From Coturnix japonica (taxonomy: Eukaryota > Chordata > Aves > Galliformes > Phasianidae), in NCBI RefSeq assembly GCF_001577835.2, contig NC_029526.1, positions 1,209,510 to 1,273,509 of the forward strand: a DNA stretch of 64,000 nucleotides, in the 5' to 3' direction. The notes beneath the pieces were generated by a model, which saw nothing but the letters and a program-made list of their open reading frames with translations, was not told the origin of the DNA and did no database searches. Of the stretch, positions 25,611-35,940 are shown one piece after another. How positions within the stretch are numbered: the stretch's first letter is position 1; the number at the start of each line of letters is the position of its first letter. A program made the position numbers and the translations under genes.

Positions 25611-26545
25611 ACCTGCTCTGCTCCTGTCCGACCCCTGGAGCTGGGAGGGACCCTTGCCTATTTTCCATGTGCTCCCTGAGTTACCCCTTGCCCAGACTCC
25701 AGGGGTGTTGAACTGGCTCAGGCGGAGGGACTGTACAGTTGCTAGTTAAATTATTCTCAAGCTGAAGTTAGGTTGTGTGTGCAGTGAGGGGCCGGTGGCA
25801 CAGGCTTGGCCCTGTGCAGCGGGAGGGACGCCTCCTGTTGTGTACCCATAGTACCCGTGTTACTGTACTCATCTGCTGTATGCACTTCCCCTCGCAGAGC
25901 CAGGGGCTCGCTGCCTCTCAGCAGTGCAAGGAGCACAGCAGCTCTGCCATGGCCAGCAGTCCTCGCTGTCAGGGCTCTGAGCACGCTTCCTCCTCCGTGT
26001 TGTCCCTGTGAGGTTTAGTTTGAATGTGACTTGTAGCGTAGCCAGTGCTGCTGTGTAATCCTCGCATCCCCTTGTAGCAAACCCTGTTGTGGGAGAGACC
26101 GAGCAGCCCCAGCCAGAGCTGGGACGGAGCCTGTGGGAACACCAGGGCAGAGCCAGAGCATGTGTGCAGTGCTCATCCAGCTCCAGCAGCGTTCACACCA
26201 GTGCTGGTGTCCTCAAAAGCTCCTCTATCAGCTGCTGGAGCTTGGAAGGGCTCTGGAAGCCAGCTGAGTTCCTTCCTCCCTGCAGCCCCTTGTGGCTTGG
26301 AGCTCCCTGTGCTCCCCAGCTGTTGGGATGGTGCTGTGCACTGCATCACCCTACGGGCCAGGTCCCAGGGCAGAGTTGGAGCCCTGTTCACCCCATTGGG
26401 TCGGGGGGAGTGTTGGTGGGGAACACATGCCTGGTGTTCCCAGCAGCAGCAGCTCCATCCTGGCTTTGTGCTGCGGTCACCTCTGAGTGTCTGTTCTGTG
26501 ACCCTCCTCCCACCTCTGCACCAATAAATATCTGCCTGCTGCCCT
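25611..26545 (+). other. ATP6V0D1: ATP6V0D1 3'UTR and poly(A) signal
   Basis: The 3'UTR runs from the stop codon at 25610 to just after AATAAA at 26523-26528, about 0.93 kb. No earlier canonical AATAAA was found in this stretch. It ends just short of the HSD11B2 3' end on the other strand. Confidence 0.7.
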
Positions 26546-26619
26546 GGGGCTGCTTCTGTACCTCGGTCCAGGGCAGGACATCCCCCTCCTCTCCCCCCAC
26601 AATGAGACCCATGGAGCCC

Positions 26620-27070
26620 AGTGGCTTATCAAGAACAGATTTATTGAAAAAGTGACAATCACGTATTTCATCCTGTGCGGAGCTCTGCGGCACCCACAGC
26701 CCAGCCTCAACCCCCTGCCAGCGCTGGGGGCACAAAGAGCATGGGGAGGGGTGTGGGGAGGCAGGGGCTGGCCTGGCCTGGCTGCAGGGCTCTGGCAGTG
26801 CTCAACAAGCTGCCATGAGGCTGGGAAATGCCCGAGGTGCGGCCCAGCGCGCGGAGTCAGGCGTGTGGGGTTGGGGGGAGGGAATGCGGGGTTAGAAAAA
26901 ATAATAATAATACAATAATAATAATAATACAAAACAAAAAAACCACCCAGAGTCTCTAGAAAACGTTGATTCTCGCACGATAGAAAATAGATCTGCATCT
27001 GCCTGATTTTGGGTAAAAGCAATTTGGTTTGAGGTCTAGTGCTGACGGCTGCCCCGCATGCGGCCCAAGG
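26620..27070 (-). other. HSD11B2: HSD11B2 3'UTR with poly(A) signal and (TAA)n
   Basis: TTTATT at 26640-26645 is AATAAA on the minus strand, 425 bases beyond the HSD11B2 stop. The UTR includes an A/T simple repeat with repeated ATAATA near 26896-26932 on the plus strand. Confidence 0.75.
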
Positions 27071-30000
27071 TCAGGGCTTCTTGGCGTCCTTGTGTTCCGG
27101 CCGCAGCGCTCGGGGCAGCTTGGGGTTGATGAATAATCCTTTGAGGAACAAGTCTCGGACAAAGTAGGGCAGGTAGCGGTGGATGAAATACATGAGCCCA
27201 AGGCCCTGCCCTGGGTAGTAACGCACAGCAGGGTTGGCGGCCAGCAGCCCGTCCGTGATGCTGTTCACCACCGCGCTGAGGTCCTCCACGGCCACCTTCA
27301 TGAACTGGATGAACTGCCGGTTGATCTCCTCCACGTAGTCCTCGCCGTAAGCCTGCAGCAGCTCCTGGGGCAGCCGGGCCACCAGCTGCTCCTTCTGCAG
27401 CTTCCAGAAGTCTGGGTCGCAGGTGGCTGCAAAGGGGGACCCCATGAGACACGCGTGGTCTGGAAACCCTATGAGCACCCACGCTCATAGGGATGCCCAT
27501 GGGGAGAGAAGGGAGCGCGTGGTGGGGGTGGTCCCTCTAAAACCCCCAGTGGAGGTTGACTGTGAGGTGGGAGCGAGAGCGGCTGTTGTAAAAGGGAGAG
27601 CCCAGACGTGGTGGGGATGGGACGATGGTTGGACTCTGCGATCTTGGAGGTCTTTCCCAACCTTCATAATGCTATGATTCCAGCCATAGTCCCAGGGCAG
27701 TGAGGGGCCACCCCTCTCACCTGTTTTGAAGTACCCAGGCAGGATGAGGCTGACTTTGACACCCCATGGCTGCAGCTCACTGCGGAACGTGTCCATGAGC
27801 AGGCTGAGCGCAGCCTTTGACGCCCCATAGGCTGCCAGGCAGGGGAAGGGCAGGTCACCTGTGGGGAGAAGCACAATCCCACAGCTCTCACACAGCCCCA
27901 TGCGCAGCAAACACCCTCATGGCTGCAACTCTCTTTGCACAACGCCTACGGGTACCAAAAACCCAAGCAGCGATGCTCACCGTGCACCTGTACCCGACAC
28001 GCATCCCTGTGGGGCTCCCAGCCCCACATCCCTGTGCCCCATGGGGCTGCTCACCTGCTGGGCTGCTGACGGTGACGATGCGGCCGCCAGCAGAGCGCAG
28101 TAGGGGCAGCAGCCCCTTGGTGAGCTCCAGTGAGCCAAAGAAGTTGACCTCCATGCAGGTGCGGAAGTTGCCCAATGGCGAGAGCTCAGCGTCCGCGATG
28201 ATGTCGTTGAAGCCAGCGTTGTTCACCAAGCCCCAGAGACCTGTGGGAGAGGGGCTGCTCTGAAAAATGGGATAGCACCACACTGGGGGGGCTTAGATGG
28301 TTCCCCCATCCATGGGAGCCCTATATAGGGAGCATTAAGACAAACCCTTTGGCGTGGCCAAGGTGGTGGCCCATAGCAAGGTACCCATGAACTGGGACAC
28401 AAGTGGAGGACCTACATGTGTTGGTTGTATGGGGTTCCCAGGATGCATCTATGGGTGGGAGGTCCTGGGGGTTGCATGGAGTTCCTGGGGTGTAACCATG
28501 GATGGGGACAGCCCCAGCTGCTCCCCCACCCATGGCAGCCCTTTACAGGGAGCGTTGGGACAAACGTTGGCATGGCTGTAGCCAAGTTGGTGGCCCATAG
28601 GGATGTATCCTTGGATGGGGACATGAGTGGGAATTCTGAGGGGTTTATTGGGTTTCCACAATGCATCCAAGAACAGGGACACCAATGGGGGTCCTGGGGG
28701 GTTGTATGGTGTTTCTACTGTGCACCCATGGATGGGGACATTAGTGAGGATCCTGGGTGGGGGGGCTATAGGGGCTTTCCATGATGCATCCATGGATAGG
28801 GGAGGTTGGGGCTGTATGTAGGATGCCGTGAGCTCCCACCTGTGCCATTGGTGTGTGCCTGGATGTGCTGCAGGACGCTCTGGATGTCCTCGGGCTTGGT
28901 GAGGTCCATGCGCAGCAGCGTGAGCCGAGACGAGCAGCTCCTCTGCAGCTCCTGGGCGCCGGGGCCGCGTGGATCCAGCACGCTGGCGAAGACACGGAAG
29001 CCCAAGGAGTCCAAGTGCCGCGCTGTCGCCTGCCCAAAGCCTGAGTCGCAGCCTGCAAGAGCCAATGGTTGCACTGTGAGGGGCCGGGGATGGCCACGCA
29101 GGGACCCCATGGGGACATGACCTTGTCCCAGGGCACCCGCAGGTCACAGCACTGCTGTTTTTCCTCTCTCACACGGGAGGAAGAAAACAGTCCTTATCGG
29201 CAAACCCATCGCCCTGCTGATGCTGACAGCTGATAAAAGGCTGAGCGCAGGGGGGCACCCACGAGGCGACGGCAGGATGGGCTTGGAGCCCTGCAGTGAC
29301 ACACAGAGACCCACAGCATCCCCACCTCCACCACTGCAAGGCCAGGGAGATGTAAGATAGCCAAAACTGCCCTTGGGGTTGGGAATAATGGGGGGAAAAA
29401 GGAGGATTGTGTGTGCTCCTGTTGACTTCCAGGTCCCAGGGCACCCCAAGGGATGTCCCACATGGCAGCACCAAAGCCAGCCCTGTGCCCAAGGGAGAGC
29501 CCTGCGGGAGATGGGGCTGAGAGCAAACAGGCGGTGTGGAACAGCGCGTTCCCAGCTGATGGCAGCGCCGATAGCACGGCCCCATTAACCATTAACAGGG
29601 AACGCTGCGGGGTTGGCCCCAGCTGCACCCTACCTGGGCACCACGGGTGCTCCTGGGGACAGCCGCACCACGCAGGACACGGGGACTGTGCACAGGGTGA
29701 ACCACGTCGGGTTAGCCCACCCAGCCCCCCTTCTCAGTCATAGAAACCCAAAGCACGGACCCATAAAGGGCCACACGCTGTGCCCGGGGCCCATAACCCG
29801 ATAAGTGCCGTGCCCCCACGTCCTTCACTGCGGTGCCATAAAGCCATAAAAAAGTTGGGGTGCGTCACCCCATTAGCCAATAGGGCAGGAGAAAACCACA
29901 ATAAAGATAATGCTGGCAAACAAAGCGTAAGCGGGCATTGGGGCACAGAATCTGCGCCAGCCTCAAACCACAGCAGCACCTCTAAAACCCAACAGGAGCC

Positions 30001-30899
30001 TCAAACTCTGCGCTGCAAAACCAGGCTGCAAAGTGGGGCTGACCTCCTGCCCCACACATTGTGCAGGGCTCATGAAGTTCAGTGGGGCATGGGGAGCAAA
30101 GCAGCAGCACTCACTCCTCTCCTTGCATGCTCACTGCACAGCATGGTCATCGATCGTTTTGTATCCCCATACTGCATTGCACTCTCACCACCTTGCATGC
30201 CTGTTGCACTGCACAATCACTTTGCGCATGCAACACACTGCACGGTCATCACCTTGTGCACTCCCCACCTTGCCCGCTCGCTGCATGGCACACGCATCCT
30301 CTTGCACACCCATCACCACTCACCTACTTTTCTCCCAGCGTGTTTCTGGGAGTCACTCAAGGACGTGCAACACCCAGAGCTCCTCTAAGGTGGAAACAAC
30401 CCAGGGAGTGCAGAGCAGCAGCCATAGAGCGTGCATGGTGCGAGCCCCAAGGCTGTGAGCAGCCCGAGGGGAGCCGGACGCTGCAGCCAAGAGGATTAGA
30501 GCTGAGCTGCTTGTTGTCTCCAGGGGCTCACGTGCAAATCCTGCCCAGGATGCCAAGGCAAACAGGCGGAGGTTGGCTCTGAGATGAGCCCTTCTGCCAT
30601 GGCCAGGCAGGGACTCATGGGGACAGAAGAAAGCTACAAGCAGCGCCACCCCAAAAACCTCATAGATAAGGGGAGCACAGCAGGAGGGGATGCTGGAAGG
30701 ACGCAGAGCATGGATATTGGTAGGGATGGAGGGGTTCGGCATGCATCACCTGGATGGATATGGGGACGCTAAGGCACAGACCAGACCCCAAAGGATGGAG
30801 AAGAGCCACCAAACGGGGCACAGCCAGAACCAAAGTGCAGCCCTGCTGGGGACCACCCCAAAGGCACGGGGTGGGCAGGAGGAGGCACAGAACAAAAGG

Positions 30900-30933
<34 letters not shown>

Positions 30934-33900
30934 AGCACAGCACAGCCCCGCAGCCAACACCTCCCGGATGCCGGGCGCGCTTGGAGAGAGCAGCGCTCTG
31001 CGGGTGATGTCAGCCCACGCCGAGGGAACACATTCTTGGCAGGGCTGCGGCGAGGGAGGGGACAGCACGGCACCTGTGCCCACAGCAGCTGAGCTGCCCC
31101 AGCCTCTCTGGCCCCTTCCCCACGCCCCAGGAGCTGCCCTGTGCCCACGGAGCCCATCCCTTGGTTGGTTTTAAGGCTTGGTCACACAGCTCCTTTTTGT
31201 TAAATGTCTGGTTTTTAATAGGATTAACGTGAAATCGGGCCCTGGCTCACATTTGACCCGGTCCCAGCTCTTAGAAGATAAGGATGTTGTTGGTTGGCTG
31301 CTCTTAGTATTCATGGGATACATCAACCATGGGAATGTAACAACATATGCATTATGGCATACTATGGGGTGCACCATGTACAGCAGACACCAGCAGTGGG
31401 TTATGGCATCCATGGGATGCACCAACCATAGTGTGCATCATCCATGGGACAGATAACCCATGGGACACACCACAAATGGATCACACCAGCTGTGGGATGC
31501 TCTATCCACGGAGCGCACAGCACAGGATACACCAACCATGAGACACATCGTCCATAGGATGCACCATCTACACGCCGCCCCATGCCCAGAAAGCCACAAG
31601 AGAAAGAACCAAAACCCTACAGGGGCTCTCTGGGACCCGATCCCCGAGTAGGAGGCAGGGAAAGAGGTGGCCGGCTGTGGCAGCCAGATGGGATGAATTA
31701 CAACGGATCAGCCGAGCGCTTACGGAGCATTATGTGCCATAACCTCTGCCTGGGAGGATATGTTTCACTTAACAAACCCGAGAGAAGCGGGGGAAAATCT
31801 GATTTCCTGCCTTGACAACCAGAGGCAGCAGCAAAGACGGAGAAGAGCCCTGAGGATGTGAGCAGGGCTCCCAAATTAAGGCCCATTTGGCAGGAGCAGG
31901 CGCTGGCTGCGGTACGTCAGCATCGGGGCCCCAACATTGCCAGAGCAGTGGGGACACAGTGTGCTGGTCACTGTCACCGAGGCCACCCAGCTGCCTTCCT
32001 GCACCCCAACACGCATGGCTGAGTCACCGTGGGTTGCTAATGGGGTCACTAATGGAGTTATGGGGTAATGCAATTACTTTCATGCAGCCAGGACACGCAT
32101 GAGCCCAAGCAGTGCTGATGCCATGCTTGAGGACAAGGTCACCAGCAGCCTACTGAAAGCATCCAATTGGAGCAACCCTTGCTCCAATGGGGCCAGCAGT
32201 GAAGGGTGTAGAGCATCCCAAGAGTTGACCCAACCCAATGGGGCACACTGTGGGTCAAAGGCATTTCAAGAGTTTGCCCAACCCAATCAACCACACAATG
32301 GGCTGAGGGCATTTCAAGACCAATGACCCCAACCCAATGGGGCACCCAGGCATGCAGGGGAGCAGCAGGACACACACCACTGAGTGAGTCCCACTGGGGC
32401 CACGGGGAGGCACAGAAACAACCACAGGGGAGGAAGCAGCTCCCCTGAACCAGAGCTGCTACGAAGTCAGCACTTCGCAGAAAGAGCATACAGGGAATTT
32501 CCTAGAAGCAGCACTTCAGTGCTGGAGCTGAGCTTTCAGCATGGGGTGTCACACTCCCAAAAGGGACATCTGAGCATCTTCTGCGCTCGGTGCCCACGTG
32601 CTGCTGCTGGAGGCAGTGATGGGATGCTCGGGGCAGGGACAAAGCAGTGACAAGGATCTGAGCACAAACATAGCGCAATGGCACAGCCTGTACCTTTTAT
32701 CAGAGCTAATGTGGGATTTATGTCCCCCCAAAAGAGGAAGTTGTTGTGAAGAGCCTCAGCGATAAGCGGGTGAATAATGGGCGGCAGAGGGAACACGGCG
32801 AGCCGGGAACACGATGGTGATCCATCAGCAGGAGCTGTCGCTGGAAGGACACGCGGCCCCAGGGAAGCCATGGCCATGGCAAACCAAAGCTCTGAACTAA
32901 AAGGGAGAGAGTGATGCTAGATACCAGAAGGAATCCTTCACTATGAGCTGTCTGGAGAAGTGTGGGTGCCCCATCCCTAGAGATGCTGAGGGCCAGGCTG
33001 GATGGGGCTGAAGTCTATGGAAGTGCCCCCATCATGGAGGGACCGGGTGGGCTGTAAGGTCCTTCCCACTGGGGTACCTTGGTGCTGAAATTCCACATGG
33101 GGCATAAGGGACCATCCCATTTGTCCCATTGGCATGGGAGGGACATCAAATGCCCATCACATGTCCTGCCCATCCTCATGCTGCCATCAGGCTGACCCCA
33201 TTTTCTCTTGCAGCTTATGGGCAGCTCAGGTCTTTGGAAATCCAGCTTCTGGATCAGCATGGGCTGTTGGAACCTATGGGCTATGAGCCACCCCTCATGG
33301 CCACCCTAAGCCAACACTGCATGCAGCTGAATCTGTGCAGGGCTGTGTGCCTCACAGGGCTATCTAGGGGTGCCTTCCCCTGAAATACACAAGAGCAGCT
33401 GAATGTAGCCCCACTGAATTGGGCTGAAGGACAACGGTAGGGCAGCATCATATCACAGAATATCTCAAGTTGGAGGGCACCCATAATAGTCATGGGGTCC
33501 AACTCCTAAGCACATCCTCCTGCATAGGACAGGCACAGCTGGAGTGGGAAGAGGAGTGACACCCAACCAAGCCTGGAAGCAGAGACAGGGAAGAGAGCAG
33601 CAGTGCCCTTAAGATGGCATTATTAGGGGTTTTCCAACCCAAACCATTCTGTGGTGTGGCTCCAGAGGAAGAAGAACCCACAAGCCTGGATACCCAGCAA
33701 ACACAACCCCAATCGTGCCCAGCTCCAGCTGTTATTCATAAGCAAAATCACTGAGTGGCTCCAAACCCTCACTCTAAACCTCTCAAAACTGAGAAATCAG
33801 GTGTGGGACAGCACCAGAGCCCTGAGGCCAGGACAGAAACGATGCTGCTGTGCTCACAGGGAAGCATTTGCACCTCCATGGCCCCAACATCTGGATGGAA

Positions 33901-35478
33901 TCACTGCCTCCTGCAGCCAGCAGCTGCTCCAACATCTGGCAAGGCTACAAGATGGGGCTGTACAACCTCTGCTAACCTTGAGCATGGTGTTAAGCTCTGA
34001 CCCATTTCAGGCCCTAAACAGGGACTGCGAGGCCCAGCAACATCCCGCTCTGCTCTTAAATTGATGTGAAGCACCAAAACGTGCAGCCCGGCACCTCCAG
34101 CGCTGCATTTCTCCCCTGGAGGTGCTTCACCTCAGCACCCGCAAATTGAACCTGCCCAACCACAAAGCATTTACTGCCGAGAGCAAACACGGTGGGGCCG
34201 CAGGTGTCACTGTGCTACGGGGTGAGAACACCGTGTTCCAGCACTGAGTCACCGTCGTGTGGCTGATGCCAACCCCACGCTGGCTGAGCCTCGTGGCACC
34301 ATCCTGCCCCATGGCACCGTCCTGGCCCATGGCTGGGCTCAGCCTTGCCCTCCTCTTTGGAGCCGGTAGGATGATAGGAGAAACTCTGAAGGAGCAGTGA
34401 GGCTTCTGCACAGGGAGGTGGGGGAGTCACTGTCCCTGGAGGTGTTCAAGAACAGTGGAGATATGGCACTGAGGGATGTGGTGAGAGTGGGTTTGGACTT
34501 GGGGATCTGAGAGGTCTCCTCCAGCTTTAATGAGTCTGTGATTCCCTGGGTCAGCTCTCCAGAGCCCAACAGGACCGCAGGGCAGCACCACAGCTCCCTC
34601 CCTGCAGCCCCATGGCCAGGAGGAAGGCACCTGTACACACCTGTGCATGGCCGACATTAGCACTGCATGGCACCGGGCTGCCCCACGGCCCCCACCATAG
34701 GGTTGAACCATTCCCTCCTCCTTGGGGCTGCCATTCTCCAGAGCTCAGCAACCCTGGGTACCTCCGCAGGGCTGCGAGAGAGAACGGGACAGACACTTTA
34801 GCAGGGTCTGCTGTGACAGGACGAGGGGAAACGGATTCAAACCAAAAGAGGGCATATATAGACCGGAGCTAACTAAGAAGTTCTTTACAGTCAGGGCGGT
34901 GAGGCACAGGCTGCACACAGAGCTGGTGCTGCCCCATCCCTGCACACAGCCAAGGTCAGGGAACGGGGCTGTGAGCACTGATGTTGCTGTGTGTGTCCCT
35001 GCTCAGTGCAGGACCGTTCGGGTCCCTTCCAACCCAAACGATTCCGTGAGCCCACCCCGGGCTGCGGGACACCCGCACACCCCGGGACGCCCCACGGCAG
35101 CGCACCCTCCCTCCGAGAGGAGCGAACCCGGCGCCGGCCGCGCGCGTCTCCCCGGCGAGCAGCGCATCCCCGGCACCGCGCGGAGAACCCCGGCACCGCA
35201 CCGCGCTCACCTGTGACCAGCACCGCCCTGCCCTCCACCGGCAGCAGCCTCCTGCCGGGCGCCCAGCGGAGCAGCAGGCAGGCGGACGCCGCGGCCAGGG
35301 CGAGCCCGAGGGGCAGCGGCAGGCAGGCTCGGCACAGGCTCTGCACAGCGGCCAGCAAAGCCAGCGGCACGGCCAGCGCCCGGCCCAGCACCACGTCTCC
35401 CCGCGCCGCCCGCAGCGCTAAGCCGCCCCCCAGCGCCGCCCACAGCGCTCCGTACGCCCACCGCTCCGCTCGCTCCAT
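27071..35478 (-). CDS. HSD11B2: 11-beta-hydroxysteroid dehydrogenase type 2
   Basis: This NAD-dependent ER membrane enzyme oxidises active glucocorticoids (corticosterone, cortisol) to inactive 11-keto forms and so shields the mineralocorticoid receptor. Five exons on the minus strand join in phase: 35478-35211, 29052-28840, 28240-28055, 27858-27721 and 27426-27071, for 386 residues. The N-terminal 80 residues are hydrophobic and hold the membrane anchor. The short-chain dehydrogenase core shows the cofactor motif TGCDSGFG (glycines 90, 94, 96), NNAG at 167-170, and the catalytic serine 220, tyrosine 233 and lysine 237 (AYGASK). [14 protein letters not shown] near the C-terminus is diagnostic of type 2. 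The tail is about 20 residues shorter than human (405). The chosen ATG lies 85 bases after a TATA-like box; an in-frame ATG at 35616 would lie upstream of that box. All introns are GT-AG. Confidence 0.97.
27545..27682 (+). repeat. CR1 3' tail in HSD11B2 intron 4
   Basis: The segment ending GATGGTTGGACTCTGCGATC, then GGTCTTTCCCAACC and ATGCTATGATTCC, is a plus-strand CR1 end, antisense to HSD11B2. The left edge is unclear. Confidence 0.7.
28290..28820. repeat. Degenerate tandem repeat in HSD11B2 intron 2
   Basis: Most of the 0.6-kb intron 2 is built from diverged copies of a short GC-rich unit containing CCATGGATGGGGACA. A higher-order copy of about 223 bases is also visible: GCAGCCCTTTACAGGGAGCG near 28534 repeats GAGCCCTATATAGGGAGC near 28316, and both continue to GGTGGCCCATAG. 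It is simple satellite-like DNA with no coding sign. Confidence 0.65.
30901..30932. repeat. (TG)16 microsatellite
   Basis: Sixteen uninterrupted TG dinucleotides in HSD11B2 intron 1. It is probably length-polymorphic. Confidence 0.97.
31310..31575. repeat. Degenerate short tandem repeat (CCATGGGA/CACACCA type)
   Basis: Variants of CATGGGATGCACCAACCA recur about every 19-20 bases, with many substitutions. It lies in HSD11B2 intron 1 and has no coding sign. Confidence 0.6.
32160..32345. repeat. About 60-bp repeat, three diverged copies
   Basis: CCCAACCCAATGGGGCA and GGCATTTCAAGA recur about every 50-60 bases in HSD11B2 intron 1. The copies differ by substitutions and small length changes. Confidence 0.6.
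32910..33075 (+). repeat. CR1 LINE fragment
   Basis: A plus-strand CR1 3' region: GGTGCCCCATCCCTAGAGATG, GAGGGCCAGGCTGGATGGGG, and an end near CTGTAAGGTCCTTCCCA. It is partial and lies in HSD11B2 intron 1. Confidence 0.7.
33455..33515 (-). repeat. Short CR1 tail fragment
   Basis: TATCACAGAATATCTCAAG, GGAGGGCACC and GGGGTCCAACTCC read as the first 60 bases of a reverse-complement CR1 tail. A second forward tail scrap with TTTTCCAACCCAAACCATTC lies near 33630-33655. Confidence 0.55.
34375..34545 (+). repeat. CR1 LINE fragment
   Basis: It carries GGGAGGTGGGGGAGTCACTG, TCCCTGGAGGTGTTCAAGAA and GGTCTCCTCCAGCTTTAATG, ending in a GATT-type tail. It is a forward-strand CR1 end in HSD11B2 intron 1. 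Confidence 0.85.
34785..35050 (+). repeat. CR1 LINE fragment next to HSD11B2 exon 1
   Basis: A forward CR1 with GACAGGACGAGGGGAAACGG, AAGAAGTTCTTTACAGTCAG and GTCCCTTCCAACCCAAACGA. Its tail ends about 160 bases from the exon 1 donor, inside the CpG-rich promoter flank. Confidence 0.85.
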
Positions 35479-35640
35479 GGGATGCGATGGGAAAGGATGG
35501 GATGGGACGTTCCGCGCCGGCCCGGCCCCGCCGCACCGGCCGCGTGGTGCCACCGCGGGGAGCTTATAGCGGGGGGAGGCGGGAGGAGAGGGGAAGGAGG
35601 GGCGGGGGGTGGCCAATGGGGGCAGCGGAGGGAGGGGCGG
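35479..35640 (-). promoter_or_regulatory. HSD11B2: HSD11B2 promoter: TATA-like box, inverted CCAAT, GC boxes
   Basis: On the minus strand a TATAAG string lies at 35568-35563, 85 bases before the start codon, which would put transcription start near 35535. Upstream are CCAAT (plus-strand orientation, 35612-35616) and GC boxes (GGGGCGGGG near 35600, GGGGCGG near 35634). The whole block is CpG-rich. Motifs are seen; use is inferred. Confidence 0.6.
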
Positions 35641-35654
35641 CGAGGGAGGAGCGG

Positions 35655-35940
35655 GCTCGGCACGGCTCGGTTCGGTTCTGCTCAGTTTGGCTCAGTTGGG
35701 TTCATTGCGGATGGGAGCGGCTCGGCTCGGTTCGGCACCGCACGGAGCTCAGCTCGGCACGGATCAGTTCGGTTCAATGCACTCCAGCTCGCTCCAGCAC
35801 GGTTCGGTTCGGTTCTGCTCCGTTTGGTCAGTTCAGTTCCGTTTGGTTCCATTCGTTTCAAGTTGGCTCGGTTCAGTTCAGCATGGCACCATTCAGTTTG
35901 GTTGGGTTCAACCCAGCACGGCTCAGCCCAGCTCAGTGCC
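35655..35940. repeat. Degenerate GGTTC/GGCTC pentamer repeat
   Basis: Almost every step in this 285-base block is a variant of the pentamers GGTTC, GGCTC, AGTTC or GGCAC (for example CTCGGTTCGGTTCTGCTC). Translated frames become repeats of SARFGS or SVRFGS type, which come from the repeat and are not genes. It lies just upstream of the HSD11B2 promoter. Confidence 0.85.

Larger units (their letters stand above)
29053..35210 (-). other. HSD11B2 intron 1, 6.2 kb, repeat-rich
   Basis: The intron separates the membrane-anchor exon from the NAD-binding exon. It holds degenerate short repeats near 30115-30330, (TG)16 at 30901-30932, a degenerate unit around CCATGGGA/CACACCA at 31310-31575, a 60-base-type repeat with CCCAACCCAATGGGGCA near 32160-32345, and several CR1 pieces from 32910 onward. 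I see no second gene. Confidence 0.65.

Noticed and set aside
35479-35616. In-frame upstream ATG that would add 46 residues to HSD11B2
   Set aside because: It lies upstream of the TATA-like box and has low-complexity proline/serine content unlike the family's N-terminus.
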